64,000 nt of DNA from Bombella mellum (lineage in GTDB: Bacteria > Pseudomonadota > Alphaproteobacteria > Acetobacterales > Acetobacteraceae), in contig NZ_PDLY01000006.1 of assembly GCF_014048465.1 (NCBI RefSeq), forward strand, positions 1 to 64,000, in the 5' to 3' direction. How positions within the stretch are numbered: the stretch's first letter is position 1; every line of letters starts with the position of its first letter. The notes below the pieces were generated by a model. The model searched no databases. It saw only the letters and a list, made by a program, of their open reading frames with translations, and had not been told where the DNA came from. Of the stretch, positions 29,326 to 38,470 are shown one piece after another. The position numbers and the translations under genes were made by a program.

Positions 29326-31725
29326 ATGCGCTCATTTTTTTCCAGCCGCAAGACGGCCCCTCTCTTTCTGCTCCTGTGCAGCCCTGGCTGGGCACTGGCA
29401 GAATCAGGAAAACAGCCCCAGCAGTCCACACCCCACCATCCTCCTGTCAGGCCGCCCGCCCATGCCGGACAGGCAAAGGCCGTACAGGCCCGGAAGGTGG
29501 AGTACCTCACCACCCGGGCGGTCCCCGAGGCCGTGCAGCGTGGCGGCGGGCTGATCCAGCCCCAGCATGGCACGCAGTCCATCAGCGAGGTGGGCCGCAG
29601 CTACATGGACATACAGGCCCCCACGGCCTCGGCCTTCCAGCTCGTGTCCATCCTGCCGGGTGCCAATGTCGTGACGTCCGACCCCTTCGGCATCTCGCCC
29701 AACACCAACATCAGCGTCCGTGGCCTGAACGGTGATGCCCTGGGCTATGTGCTGGAGGGAATGCCACTCAATGACATCGCCGCCTATGGCGGATACCCCA
29801 ACCAGTTCGCCGATACGGAGAATTACAGCAAGGTCGGCCTCCAGCAGGGATCGGCCGATCTGGACAGCCCTGTCCTCAACGCCGCAGGCGGGCTGATGAA
29901 GCTCTCCTTTCTCGACCCGTCCCTGAAGCCCGGCGGCCTCGCCTCCTTCTCCTACGGGTCCTTCAACACACGGCGGGGCTTCATCCGGCTGGAAACCGGG
30001 GAAATGGGCAACAGCGGCATGAGGGGCTTCGTCTCCTACTCCAACACCCATACGGACAACTGGCGCAGCGGCGGCCATGACACCCGCCAGCACATTGATT
30101 TCCGGCTCCTCAAGGAATGGGGACAGGGAAACCAGGCGGGCATTCTGGGGTCATGGAACAGGGCCGACACCAGCTACTACCCTTTCACCTCCCTTGAGGA
30201 CTGGAAAAGTTCCGGCACCCGCAGCGGTCGGCTGACCAGGCATTTCGAACCCGGGGAGAACAGCACGAACTACTGGCGGCTTTCCCGTGATCCGGAAGAA
30301 ACGCTCTATGTCGGGGCACCGGTGCACCTGCATTTCAGCCAGCGTCTGTCCTTCGACATCACGCCCTATGCCCAGCGTGCCTATGGCAACTTCCCCTCCG
30401 GCTCCACACTCTCCAGCACGGGGAACTATTACGGCACCCAGCCCGTTACCTCCCTGCCCGTGACGGACGGCCAGACCGTACGGGCCGACTACACCCAGCG
30501 CAGCTACCGCTCTGGCGTGAACATGGCCCTTCATGCCCGTTACAAGTGGAACGACTTCGTCATGGGCTACTGGTACGACTATTCGGACGACAACGAACCG
30601 CAGCCCTTCACGGCCGTCGGAAATGACGGTTCTGCCGCCAGCATCTGGGCCGACAGGAAACGCAGCCGCATCCTCATGCCGGATGGCAACCCCTATCTGG
30701 CCGGGGGCTTCCACACCATGTCCCAGACCAACGCCCTCTATGTGGGGGATCACATCTCCCTGATGCAGGACAGGCTGGTCATGGACATCGGCTTCAAGGA
30801 GGTCATGATGCACCGCTGGGGAACCAACGACGTACCCGGCCCGCAGCGCAACATCTCTAGCAACAGGCAGGAACCCCTGCCCCGTTTCGGAATGCGCTGG
30901 AACGTCACGAGGAAGGACCAGCTCTTCCTCAACGTGAACACCAACTTCCGGGCACCGGCCATCTCCACCTATTACAACAGCTATGCCGGTGTGGATGCCA
31001 ATGGCGTGCCCAACGGCACCATCAGCCGTACCGGGACCAACCGCCTGAAGAATGAATATTCCGTCTCCGAGGAATTCGGCTACCGCCGCACGGGAGACTG
31101 GCTGACGGCCAGCCTGACCTTCTTCAACTACAATTTCCGCAACCGGCAGATAGAGACGGGGGAAGCCACCAACCCCAACATCACCACGACCATCAATGCC
31201 GGGAAGCAGACCTCCCGTGGTGTGGATGTGGAACTCGGCACACGCCCCTGGCACCATATCAGCCCCTATGCGTCCTTCGAGTATCTCCATGCCACCATCG
31301 ACAGTGACATCTCCGCCGGGGCCGACACCCTGCCCACGGCGGGCAAGACAGCCGTCCGCAGTCCGCATTTCCAGGCGGGAGCGGGCCTGCGCTATGATGA
31401 CGGACATTTCTTCAGCATGATCTCCATGCGTTACATGAGCCATCAATATTCCACCTTCATGAATGACGAGCGCATCCCTGCCATCATGACGGCCGACCTG
31501 ACCCTTGGTTACCGCTTCAACAATGCGGGCTTCCTGCACCAGCCCACTTTGCGGCTGAACCTGAGCAACATCAGCAACCAGCGTTATCTGTCCGGCATCA
31601 ACTCCACCACACTGAATGCCCATGACACGACCGGCCTTCATGGCGGGCGGGTCAGCGGCTCGGCTCCGGGCTATTACATCGGGGCACCTTTCGCCGCCCT
31701 CGCCAGCCTGACGGCCGGGTTCTGA
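29326..31725 (+). CDS. TonB-dependent outer-membrane receptor, probable thiamine transporter
   Basis: This 799-residue protein has a signal peptide (APLFLLLCSPGWALA), a plug domain (ASAFQLVSILPGANVVTSDPFG, ISVRGLNGDALGYVLEGMPLND), then a long beta-barrel rich in Tyr, Asn and Gly ending in an aromatic-terminated strand (ALASLTAGF). It matches TonB-dependent receptors in general. The thiamine specificity is inferred from the TPP riboswitch directly upstream and from the kinase and PnuT-type transporter downstream. The kinase start codon follows two bases after this stop. Confidence 0.88.
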   Translation: MRSFFSSRKTAPLFLLLCSPGWALAESGKQPQQSTPHHPPVRPPAHAGQAKAVQARKVEYLTTRAVPEAVQRGGGLIQPQHGTQSISEVGRSYMDIQAPTASAFQLVSILPGANVVTSDPFGISPNTNISVRGLNGDALGYVLEGMPLNDIAAYGGYPNQFADTENYSKVGLQQGSADLDSPVLNAAGGLMKLSFLDPSLKPGGLASFSYGSFNTRRGFIRLETGEMGNSGMRGFVSYSNTHTDNWRSGGHDTRQHIDFRLLKEWGQGNQAGILGSWNRADTSYYPFTSLEDWKSSGTRSGRLTRHFEPGENSTNYWRLSRDPEETLYVGAPVHLHFSQRLSFDITPYAQRAYGNFPSGSTLSSTGNYYGTQPVTSLPVTDGQTVRADYTQRSYRSGVNMALHARYKWNDFVMGYWYDYSDDNEPQPFTAVGNDGSAASIWADRKRSRILMPDGNPYLAGGFHTMSQTNALYVGDHISLMQDRLVMDIGFKEVMMHRWGTNDVPGPQRNISSNRQEPLPRFGMRWNVTRKDQLFLNVNTNFRAPAISTYYNSYAGVDANGVPNGTISRTGTNRLKNEYSVSEEFGYRRTGDWLTASLTFFNYNFRNRQIETGEATNPNITTTINAGKQTSRGVDVELGTRPWHHISPYASFEYLHATIDSDISAGADTLPTAGKTAVRSPHFQAGAGLRYDDGHFFSMISMRYMSHQYSTFMNDERIPAIMTADLTLGYRFNNAGFLHQPTLRLNLSNISNQRYLSGINSTTLNAHDTTGLHGGRVSGSAPGYYIGAPFAALASLTAGF

Positions 31726-31727
31726 GC

Positions 31728-32852
31728 ATGTCGGCACGCCCCCTTGGTCTGGAAAGCGGTTACAATGGCTGCGTCTGGCCTCCCCTGACAGACGATGACG
31801 TCACGGCCCTTCTGCCACGCTGGGGCGTCCGACCCGCCCGGAATCCTCTCCTCTGGCACAGCCGCCGCCCCTTCTCCGCCTCGGCCATCGTGGCACTGGA
31901 AGACGGGGGACGGCTGTTCCTCAAACGCCACGGACGTGCCCTGCGCTCCGTGGACACACTGACGGAAGAACACCGTTTTGCCAGCCATCTGGCGAAGCGG
32001 GGCCTGCCGGTCGCCGCCCCGCTGCCCATGCTGGATGGCCGGACCGCCCTGGCCACGCCTGAGCATACCTACGAAGCCTTCCCCCTCCATGCGGAGGAAG
32101 ACGCCTACCGGGGGCTGGATTCATGGCGGCCCTATCACGACACGGCACAGGCGGCCTCCAGCGGAACGCTTCTGGCACGGCTGCATCAGGCCAGCGAAGG
32201 GCATCAGGCCCCACCACGCCATGACCCGCCCCTCATTTCCGCCCGGCATCCCCTGCTGGGCGACAGGCTGGCGGACAGCCTGACCCCTTGGGTCACCCGA
32301 CAGGAAGGGCTGACGGACACATACCCCCTTCCATCGCTGCAACGGGATGTCCTGCCCCTTCTGGCCCCGTTCCATGAAGCCCTGCTCCCCCTGCTGCCAG
32401 AGGACCGCCCCCTCTGGGGGCATGGGGACTGGCACGGGGCCAACCTCCTCTGGCACAGGAACGGTGATCGTCTCGTGGCTGCCCGTGCCTTCGATTTCGG
32501 CATGTGTGACCTGACCAGTGCCGCCTTCGACCTCGCCGTGGCCATGGAGCGCAGCTTCATCAGCTGGCTGGACCCTGACGGCTGCCCGACCGTGCATGAA
32601 GAACAGCTAAGGGCCTTCCTGCACGCCTATGATGCCCAGCGGCCCCGCAGCCCCGTCGAGAAACGCCTCACCGCCTGCTGGCTGCCCCTCTGCCATGTCA
32701 CCTTTGCCCTTTCGGAGGTCGCCTATTACGGTCATGTTCTTGGCAACAGGGAGGCCGCCGACATATCCCGGCGGGATTACCTCATCGGCCATGCACGCTG
32801 GTTCCGGACGGAGCGTGGCCGTGCCCTGCTGGCCATGCTGGAAAGAGGCTGA
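31728..32852 (+). CDS. Aminoglycoside-phosphotransferase-fold kinase, probable thiamine kinase
   Basis: This 374-residue APH/choline-kinase-fold protein shows an N-lobe lysine in GRLFLKRHG, the catalytic loop HGDWHGANLL (residues 232-241), and a DFG metal-binding motif (Asp256 in AFDFGMCDLTSAAFDLAVAME). Members of this fold phosphorylate small alcohols such as choline, homoserine or thiamine. Its place in a TPP-riboswitch operon, between an outer-membrane receptor and a PnuT-type permease, makes thiamine the most likely substrate, giving metabolic trapping after uptake. The substrate is inferred, not seen. Confidence 0.8.
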   Translation: MSARPLGLESGYNGCVWPPLTDDDVTALLPRWGVRPARNPLLWHSRRPFSASAIVALEDGGRLFLKRHGRALRSVDTLTEEHRFASHLAKRGLPVAAPLPMLDGRTALATPEHTYEAFPLHAEEDAYRGLDSWRPYHDTAQAASSGTLLARLHQASEGHQAPPRHDPPLISARHPLLGDRLADSLTPWVTRQEGLTDTYPLPSLQRDVLPLLAPFHEALLPLLPEDRPLWGHGDWHGANLLWHRNGDRLVAARAFDFGMCDLTSAAFDLAVAMERSFISWLDPDGCPTVHEEQLRAFLHAYDAQRPRSPVEKRLTACWLPLCHVTFALSEVAYYGHVLGNREAADISRRDYLIGHARWFRTERGRALLAMLERG

Positions 32853-32857
32853 CGCCC

Positions 32858-33436
32858 ATGACGGAACTGATCGCCGCACTGCTCAGTGCTTCAGGTGTCT
32901 GGCTGACCACACACCGCCAGATGCTCGGCTGGCCCATCTCCCTGCTGGCGACGCTGTTCTATGGCACGGTGTTCTTTCAGGCCCATCTCTATGCGGACAC
33001 GGTGCTTCAGGGCGTGTTCAGCATCGCCATCCTCTATGGCTGGGCTCTCTGGGCACGGGAAAGACGGACCGGGCTGCACCTGCCCGAAAGCCGCCTGCCC
33101 CTCCTGCCAGCGGATGAACTCCCCACCCGTCCCCTTTCTCCCGTCCGGGCGATGGTGGAAACGACGTGCTTCCTGATTCTCTCCGTTCTCTGGATTCTGG
33201 CCCTGAAATACTGGAGCGACGACCCCGCCCCGATACTGGATGGCGGGCTGAGCGGAGCCAGCCTGCTTGCCCAGCTCTGGACGGCCCGCCGCCACCGGGT
33301 GAGCTGGCTGCTCTGGTCCGGCATCGACGTGATCTACACGGTCCTCTTCACCAGCCGTTCCCTCACCATCACGGCCCTGCTCTATGCCGGCTATACCGGC
33401 CTCGGCCTCTACGGCTACTGGAAGTGGAGACGCTGA
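32858..33436 (+). CDS. pnuT: PnuT-type thiamine transporter (PnuC family)
   Basis: This is a 192-residue inner-membrane protein with about seven helices. It opens with an SASGVWLTTHRQMLGWPISLLATLFYG segment of the PnuC family and ends LLYAGYTGLGLYGYWKWRR. PnuC-family facilitators import nicotinamide riboside, thiamine or riboflavin vitamers and rely on a cytoplasmic kinase for trapping. The riboswitch and adjacent kinase point to thiamine (PnuT) rather than nicotinamide riboside. It starts five bases after the kinase gene. Confidence 0.85.
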   Translation: MTELIAALLSASGVWLTTHRQMLGWPISLLATLFYGTVFFQAHLYADTVLQGVFSIAILYGWALWARERRTGLHLPESRLPLLPADELPTRPLSPVRAMVETTCFLILSVLWILALKYWSDDPAPILDGGLSGASLLAQLWTARRHRVSWLLWSGIDVIYTVLFTSRSLTITALLYAGYTGLGLYGYWKWRR

Positions 33437-33441
33437 TCCCC

Positions 33442-33461
33442 GGAACGGGCAGGACCGTTCC
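33442..33461. terminator. Weak hairpin after pnuT
   Basis: GGAACGG pairs with CCGTTCC over a six-base loop, just after the pnuT stop and touching the end of the convergent gene. There is no T run, so it may be a Rho-linked or bidirectional terminator. Confidence 0.35.
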
Positions 33462-33805
33462 TACTGGTTCATCCGGTCCAGCTCATCCGGCGTGAGACGC
33501 TGGATGCGGATGGGCTTTCCACTGGCATCATAATAGACGACGGCTGCGCCCCGACGCTCGGCATAGCCATCCGGCTGGCCGCTCTTCTTGCGGAAGAGCA
33601 GGCGGTCATGCTCCGGCTGCACGGTCACCTCGTCGCCCCGGGGCACGAAATGGAACATGCTGTAATCGGCATGCATTCTGGGCAGGGAGGAGCCGGGCAT
33701 GGGCTTCCTGACGACGGAGTCCAGATCATCCGCCTGCGCTGGAGCCAGACCGGCCAGCATCAGGCCAGCCCCGGCCAGCAGACCGGCCTGTTTCACGAAA
33801 CGCAT
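33461..33805 (-). CDS. Small secreted protein of unknown function
   Basis: This 114-residue protein has a clear signal peptide (MRFVKQAGLLAGAGLMLAGLAPAQA). The mature part is small and basic and contains PRGDEVTVQPEHDRLLFRKK and a terminal QRLTPDELDRMNQ. No known domain was recognised. The ATG at 33805 has GGAGAAGG before it; the longer frame would overlap the end of the efflux gene and has no site. It follows the RND operon by 25 bases and may be cotranscribed with it. Confidence 0.7.
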   Translation of the reverse strand: MRFVKQAGLLAGAGLMLAGLAPAQADDLDSVVRKPMPGSSLPRMHADYSMFHFVPRGDEVTVQPEHDRLLFRKKSGQPDGYAERRGAAVVYYDASGKPIRIQRLTPDELDRMNQ

Positions 33806-33830
33806 ATGCCTTCTCCCTTCTCCCGGCCAC

Positions 33831-35324
33831 CTACAGATGGCCGGGCTGCGTGTTCTGTACCGCCTGGCTCTTCCGGCTCCAGCCACCCCCGAGCGCACGA
33901 TACAGGGTCACCATGTTCTGGAACCGTGCCGCCTCGACCATGATGCGGGTCTGCTGGGCCTGATAGAGCTGACGCTCCTGCACCAGTGTGGTCAGGTAAC
34001 TGTCAATGCCAGCATGATAGCGCATCCGGGCAAGATCGTAAGCCCGCTGGGCCTGTGTTTCCAGCACGATCATATGACTGTCCTGCCGCCGGTATGTCTC
34101 CCGTGCCGTCAACGCATCGGACACCTCCCGGAAGGCAGACTGGATGGCCTTCTGATATTCGGCGATGCCCTGTTTCAGCTTGGCCTTGGCCGTCCGCAGG
34201 TTCCCTTCATTGACGCCCCATGTCAGCAGCGGAATGCTGATGTTGGGAGAGACGCCCCATGTCTCGGCCAGATGGCTGAACAGGCGGCGGAACTGGAGGG
34301 AACTGGTCCCCTCGCTCGCCGTCAGCGTCACACGGGGATAGAAAGCGGCCCGGGCCGCCCCGACGGAAGCATGGGCACCCAGCAGGCTGTGCTCTGCCGC
34401 CATGATGTCAGGACGCTGCTGCAGCAGGTCGGACGGCAGACCAGCCGGGAGGTCGGAAATCATCGTCTGCCGTCCCATCGGGAGGGGCGGCGGCAGGTCT
34501 GCGGGCAGGGGCGTGCCGACGAGCAGCTGCAACGCATGTTCGTCATCCGCCACGGCCCTCGTTTCCTTCTCCTCGTCAGAGCGGGCCTGCTCCAGCTCAG
34601 TCGCACTCTGGGCCAGTGTCAGGGCATCCAGCTCGCCATGATCATATTCCAGCCTGTTGAGACGCCATGTATCCGCCCTCGTGCGGGCCGTGCTGTGAGC
34701 AAGGTCCAGCAGACGCCGGTCCGCCAGCCACTGGATGTAGGTGCTCGCCACCTGCGAGACGGTGGTGATCCACAGGTTCCGCAGATTCTCCACCGTGCTC
34801 AGCGTCTGTTCCTTCTGGGCCTGGCTCAGGTTGCGGATGCGGCCCCAGAGGTCGATCTCATAGGAGGAGAAACCGATGGACGTCTGATAGAAACGCAGTG
34901 TGGACACCGATGTGCCAGACCCCGGTGCGAAGGCGAACCCGGCCGTATCGGACGGCCCCATATACTGCGCACCACCCCCGACTGAAATGGTCGGGAACAG
35001 GGCGGCATTCTGCACCTGATACTGCCCCCGTTCTGCCGCAACGGCGGCCATCTGGGCGGCGAGGTCCCGGTTGTTGGCAAGGGAGAGGCCGATCAGGGCC
35101 TTCAGCCTCGGGTCGGTGAAGAAGTCTTCCCAGCCAAGGTCGGACACCTGCTGATGGACAGGCTGGCCCGGCCTGAGCCCGGCATCTGCCGGGTAGGTCT
35201 GCGAGACGGCCGGGTCTGGCCGATGATATTTCGGAGACATGTTGCAGGAGGCCAGCAGCAGGCTGCCCAGCCCCATCACGCCCGCAAGGACGGCCCTGTT
35301 CCTGCCATGCAGCTTCATGGTCAT
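33831..35324 (-). CDS. Outer-membrane efflux channel lipoprotein (OprM/NodT family)
   Basis: This is the TolC-like outer-membrane channel of an RND pump. Its 497 residues start with a lipoprotein signal (GSLLLASC, Cys27) and contain two homologous outer-membrane-efflux repeats with long coiled helices (NNRDLAAQMAAVAAERGQYQVQNAALFPTI, QQRPDIMAAEHSLLGAHASVGAARAAFYPRV), the NodT/OprM signature. The start overlaps the stop of the transporter gene by four bases (ATGA). It ends the mfp-rnd-omf operon order. Confidence 0.93.
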   Translation of the reverse strand: MTMKLHGRNRAVLAGVMGLGSLLLASCNMSPKYHRPDPAVSQTYPADAGLRPGQPVHQQVSDLGWEDFFTDPRLKALIGLSLANNRDLAAQMAAVAAERGQYQVQNAALFPTISVGGGAQYMGPSDTAGFAFAPGSGTSVSTLRFYQTSIGFSSYEIDLWGRIRNLSQAQKEQTLSTVENLRNLWITTVSQVASTYIQWLADRRLLDLAHSTARTRADTWRLNRLEYDHGELDALTLAQSATELEQARSDEEKETRAVADDEHALQLLVGTPLPADLPPPLPMGRQTMISDLPAGLPSDLLQQRPDIMAAEHSLLGAHASVGAARAAFYPRVTLTASEGTSSLQFRRLFSHLAETWGVSPNISIPLLTWGVNEGNLRTAKAKLKQGIAEYQKAIQSAFREVSDALTARETYRRQDSHMIVLETQAQRAYDLARMRYHAGIDSYLTTLVQERQLYQAQQTRIMVEAARFQNMVTLYRALGGGWSRKSQAVQNTQPGHL

Positions 35325-38300
35325 GCGTGGTCTCCTTCCTGCCCTGCCCCGTGCTGTTCCGAAAGCCGCCTGACCCGGAAGACTTTCAGCACGATCACGA
35401 AAAACAGCGGCACAAAATAGATGGCCAGAATGGTGGCGGTGAGCATCCCGCCCACCACACAGGTCCCGATGGCCACACGGGAAGCCGCACCGGCACCCGT
35501 GGCAATGGCCAGCGGGAACACGCCACAGACGAAAGCGATGGAGGTCATCAGGATGGGACGCAGACGCTCCTGCCCGGCCTTCATCACGGCCTCTTCCAGC
35601 GTGTCGCCCTGCTCGTAGAAGGCCTTGGCGAATTCCACGATCAGGATCGCATTCTTCACGGCCAGCCCGACGGTCGTCAGCAGCCCGACCTGGAAATAGA
35701 CGTCATTGCTCAGCCCACGCCAGAGCGTCGAGCCGATGGCCCCCAGCACGCCCAGCGGCAGCACGAGCAGCACGGCGAACGGGATGGCCCAGCTCTCATA
35801 CAGGGCCGCCAGACAGAGCAGGATCACGATGACGGCCAGCGCATAGAGCGGCCCCGTCGCATTGCCGGACGCCAGCTGCTCGAAGGTCAGGCCGGTCCAC
35901 TCATGACCGACACCCGGCGGCAGGGTCCTGATGATCTTCTCGATCTCCTCCACGGCACGGCCGGAGCTGACCCCCACGGCAGGCACACCCTGAATCTCAT
36001 AGGAATTCAGGCCGTTATAGTTCTCCACCTTCTGCGGACCGACAATCCAGTGCCCTGAGGCAAAGGCGTTGAACGGCACCATGTCCCCCACATTGTTGCG
36101 GACGTACCAGCGGTTCAGGTCCTCCGGTGTCATGCGGGAGAAAGGCTCACCCTGAATGTAGACCTGCTTCACACGGTCATTGCGGGTGAACTGGTTGACG
36201 TAGATCGACCCGAACGCCCCCTGGATCGTCGTGTTGAGGTCCGCATTGCTGATGCCCTGCGCATTGGCCTTCTCACGGTTGAGGTCCAGCACGAACTGCG
36301 GAGCATCTTCCAGCCCCATCGGGCGCACGGCAGAAAGGAGCGGATTCCTGGAAGCGGCCGCCAGAAGCTTGTTACGGGCGGCAAGGAAGGCCTGATGGCC
36401 GATATGGCCATTATCCTCCAGCTCCAGATCGAACCCGGTGGCGTTGCCAAGCTCCATCACCGCCGGAGGATTGAGCGCATAGATCTGTGCCGCCGGATCA
36501 CCCCGGAAATGAGCCATGATCCTGTTGGCAATGGCCATGCTGGAATGGGCATAGCCCGGCCGCTTGTCCCACGGTTTCAGCCGGATGAAGAACGCACCGG
36601 CATTCTGCCCCTGCCCGGCGAAGCTGAAGCCGTTCATGGTGAAGACGGACTCGACATCCTGACCGTAGGTGTTCAGCACATAATCCGTGACACGCCGGTT
36701 GACGGCACCCGTCTGCGCATCCGTCGCCCCGGCCGGCATGCTGATCTGCCCGAAGATGAGGGCCTGGTCCTCATCCGGCAGGAAGCCTGTCGGCACCTTC
36801 ATGAACAGGAACACCACCAGTCCGGTCAGGGCCAGGAAGATGAGCATGGCCGGGGTACGGAAATGCAGCATGTGCCGCACGCCCCCGACATACCGTCTCG
36901 TCAGCCAGTCGAACCGTTCGTTGAACCAGACGGCCGGACGGAAATGGACCTCATGCTTCGTGGGCTTGAGCATGGTGGCACAGAGGGCCGGCGTCATGAC
37001 CATGGCCACCAGAACCGACAGCCACATGGCCGCAACCACCGTGATGGAGAACTGCCGGTAGATCACCCCGGTGGAGCCGCCAAAAGCCGCCATGGGCAGG
37101 AACACCGCACTGAGGACAAGCACGATGCCCACCAGTGCCCCGGAGATCTCATCCATGGATTCACGGGCGGCCTCCCGTGGCGAGAGATTCTTCTCGCTCA
37201 TCACGCGTTCGACATTTTCCACCACGACGATGGCATCATCCACCAGCAGGCCCACGGCCAGCACCATGGCCAGCATCGTCAGCGTGTTGATGCTGTAACC
37301 AAGAACCTCCAGCATTCCGAACGTGCCCAGCAGCACCACAGGCACGGCAATGGTGGGGATCAGCGTGGCCCGGAAGTTCTGGAGGAAAACGAGCATCACG
37401 ATGAAGACCAGTGCAATGGCCTCCAGCAGCGTCTCGATCACCTCCTCGATGGAGTGGGTGATGAAGGGTTCCGTATCCAGCGGGTAGACGACCTTCAGCC
37501 CCTTGGGGAAGAACTGCGACAGCTGGGCGATCTTGGCCCGGACGGCCGCCTCCGTCACCATCTGGTTGGCACCGGGAGCCAGCTTCAGGGCCATGGCCGT
37601 GGCCGGCCTGTTGTTGTAGCGGGACGTGAAGTTGTAGCTCTGTGCCCCCAGCTCCACATGCCCGATGTCCCTCATGCGGACCTGGCTGCCATCCTGCTGG
37701 ACCTTCAGCAGCATGTTGCTGAACTGTTCCGGCTCCGTCAGGCGGACAGGACCGATGATGTTGGCATCAAACCCGATCCCCTTGCGGGCAGGCAGGCCAC
37801 CCAGTTCACCGGACGCCACCTGGATGTTCTGGCTCTGGATGGCACTCTGCACGTCACCCACGGTCAGGCCATATTTGTACAGCTTGTCCGGGTCCATCCA
37901 GATGCGCATGGCATATTCGGACCCGAAGAGCGTATGGTCACCCACGCCGGAAATGCGGGACAGCGGGTCCATCACGTTGGACGCCACGTAATCCGAAATG
38001 TCCTTCCCGTTCATGCTCCCGTCCGTGGAGATGAAGCCGATGACGAGCATGAAGTTCTTGGCCGCCTTGGTGACGCTCAGCCCCTGGCTGACCACCTCCG
38101 GCGGCAGGCGAGGCTGGGCAAGCTGGAGCTTGTTCTGCACCTGCACCTGGGCGATGTCGGGATTCGTCCCCTGCTCGAAGGTCAGGTCGATCTCCATGTG
38201 GCCGCTGCCATAGGACTGGGCGGACAGATACTCCAGATGGTCCAGACCGGACATCTGCTGGAGGATGGGCCGCACCACCGTGTTGTTGACCGTGTCGGCG

Positions 38301-38464
38301 GAGGCACCGGGGTCATCCACGCTGACGGCAATCTGCGGCGGGGCAATGGTGGGATACTGGGCAATCGGCATCCGGGTGATGGAGACGCCCCCCACCAGCA
38401 TGATGATCAGCCCGACCACCCAGGCAAAGATGGGACGGTCGATGAAAAAACGTGACAGTGACAT
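35321..38464 (-). CDS. RND family multidrug efflux transporter (AcrB/MexB type)
   Basis: This is a proton-driven inner-membrane pump of the HAE1 family, 1047 residues. It has the typical N-terminus MSLSRFFIDRPIFAWVVGLIIMLVGG, the adjacent transmembrane-4 acidic pair in VGLLVDDAIVVVENVERVM, two large periplasmic loops, and the second-half GLAVKNAILIVEFAK motif. It ejects hydrophobic and amphiphilic compounds such as antibiotics, bile salts or plant phenolics. It follows the adaptor gene by six bases and overlaps the channel gene. Substrates cannot be read from sequence. Confidence 0.96.
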   Translation of the reverse strand: MSLSRFFIDRPIFAWVVGLIIMLVGGVSITRMPIAQYPTIAPPQIAVSVDDPGASADTVNNTVVRPILQQMSGLDHLEYLSAQSYGSGHMEIDLTFEQGTNPDIAQVQVQNKLQLAQPRLPPEVVSQGLSVTKAAKNFMLVIGFISTDGSMNGKDISDYVASNVMDPLSRISGVGDHTLFGSEYAMRIWMDPDKLYKYGLTVGDVQSAIQSQNIQVASGELGGLPARKGIGFDANIIGPVRLTEPEQFSNMLLKVQQDGSQVRMRDIGHVELGAQSYNFTSRYNNRPATAMALKLAPGANQMVTEAAVRAKIAQLSQFFPKGLKVVYPLDTEPFITHSIEEVIETLLEAIALVFIVMLVFLQNFRATLIPTIAVPVVLLGTFGMLEVLGYSINTLTMLAMVLAVGLLVDDAIVVVENVERVMSEKNLSPREAARESMDEISGALVGIVLVLSAVFLPMAAFGGSTGVIYRQFSITVVAAMWLSVLVAMVMTPALCATMLKPTKHEVHFRPAVWFNERFDWLTRRYVGGVRHMLHFRTPAMLIFLALTGLVVFLFMKVPTGFLPDEDQALIFGQISMPAGATDAQTGAVNRRVTDYVLNTYGQDVESVFTMNGFSFAGQGQNAGAFFIRLKPWDKRPGYAHSSMAIANRIMAHFRGDPAAQIYALNPPAVMELGNATGFDLELEDNGHIGHQAFLAARNKLLAAASRNPLLSAVRPMGLEDAPQFVLDLNREKANAQGISNADLNTTIQGAFGSIYVNQFTRNDRVKQVYIQGEPFSRMTPEDLNRWYVRNNVGDMVPFNAFASGHWIVGPQKVENYNGLNSYEIQGVPAVGVSSGRAVEEIEKIIRTLPPGVGHEWTGLTFEQLASGNATGPLYALAVIVILLCLAALYESWAIPFAVLLVLPLGVLGAIGSTLWRGLSNDVYFQVGLLTTVGLAVKNAILIVEFAKAFYEQGDTLEEAVMKAGQERLRPILMTSIAFVCGVFPLAIATGAGAASRVAIGTCVVGGMLTATILAIYFVPLFFVIVLKVFRVRRLSEQHGAGQEGDHA

Positions 38465-38470
38465 GTGCGG

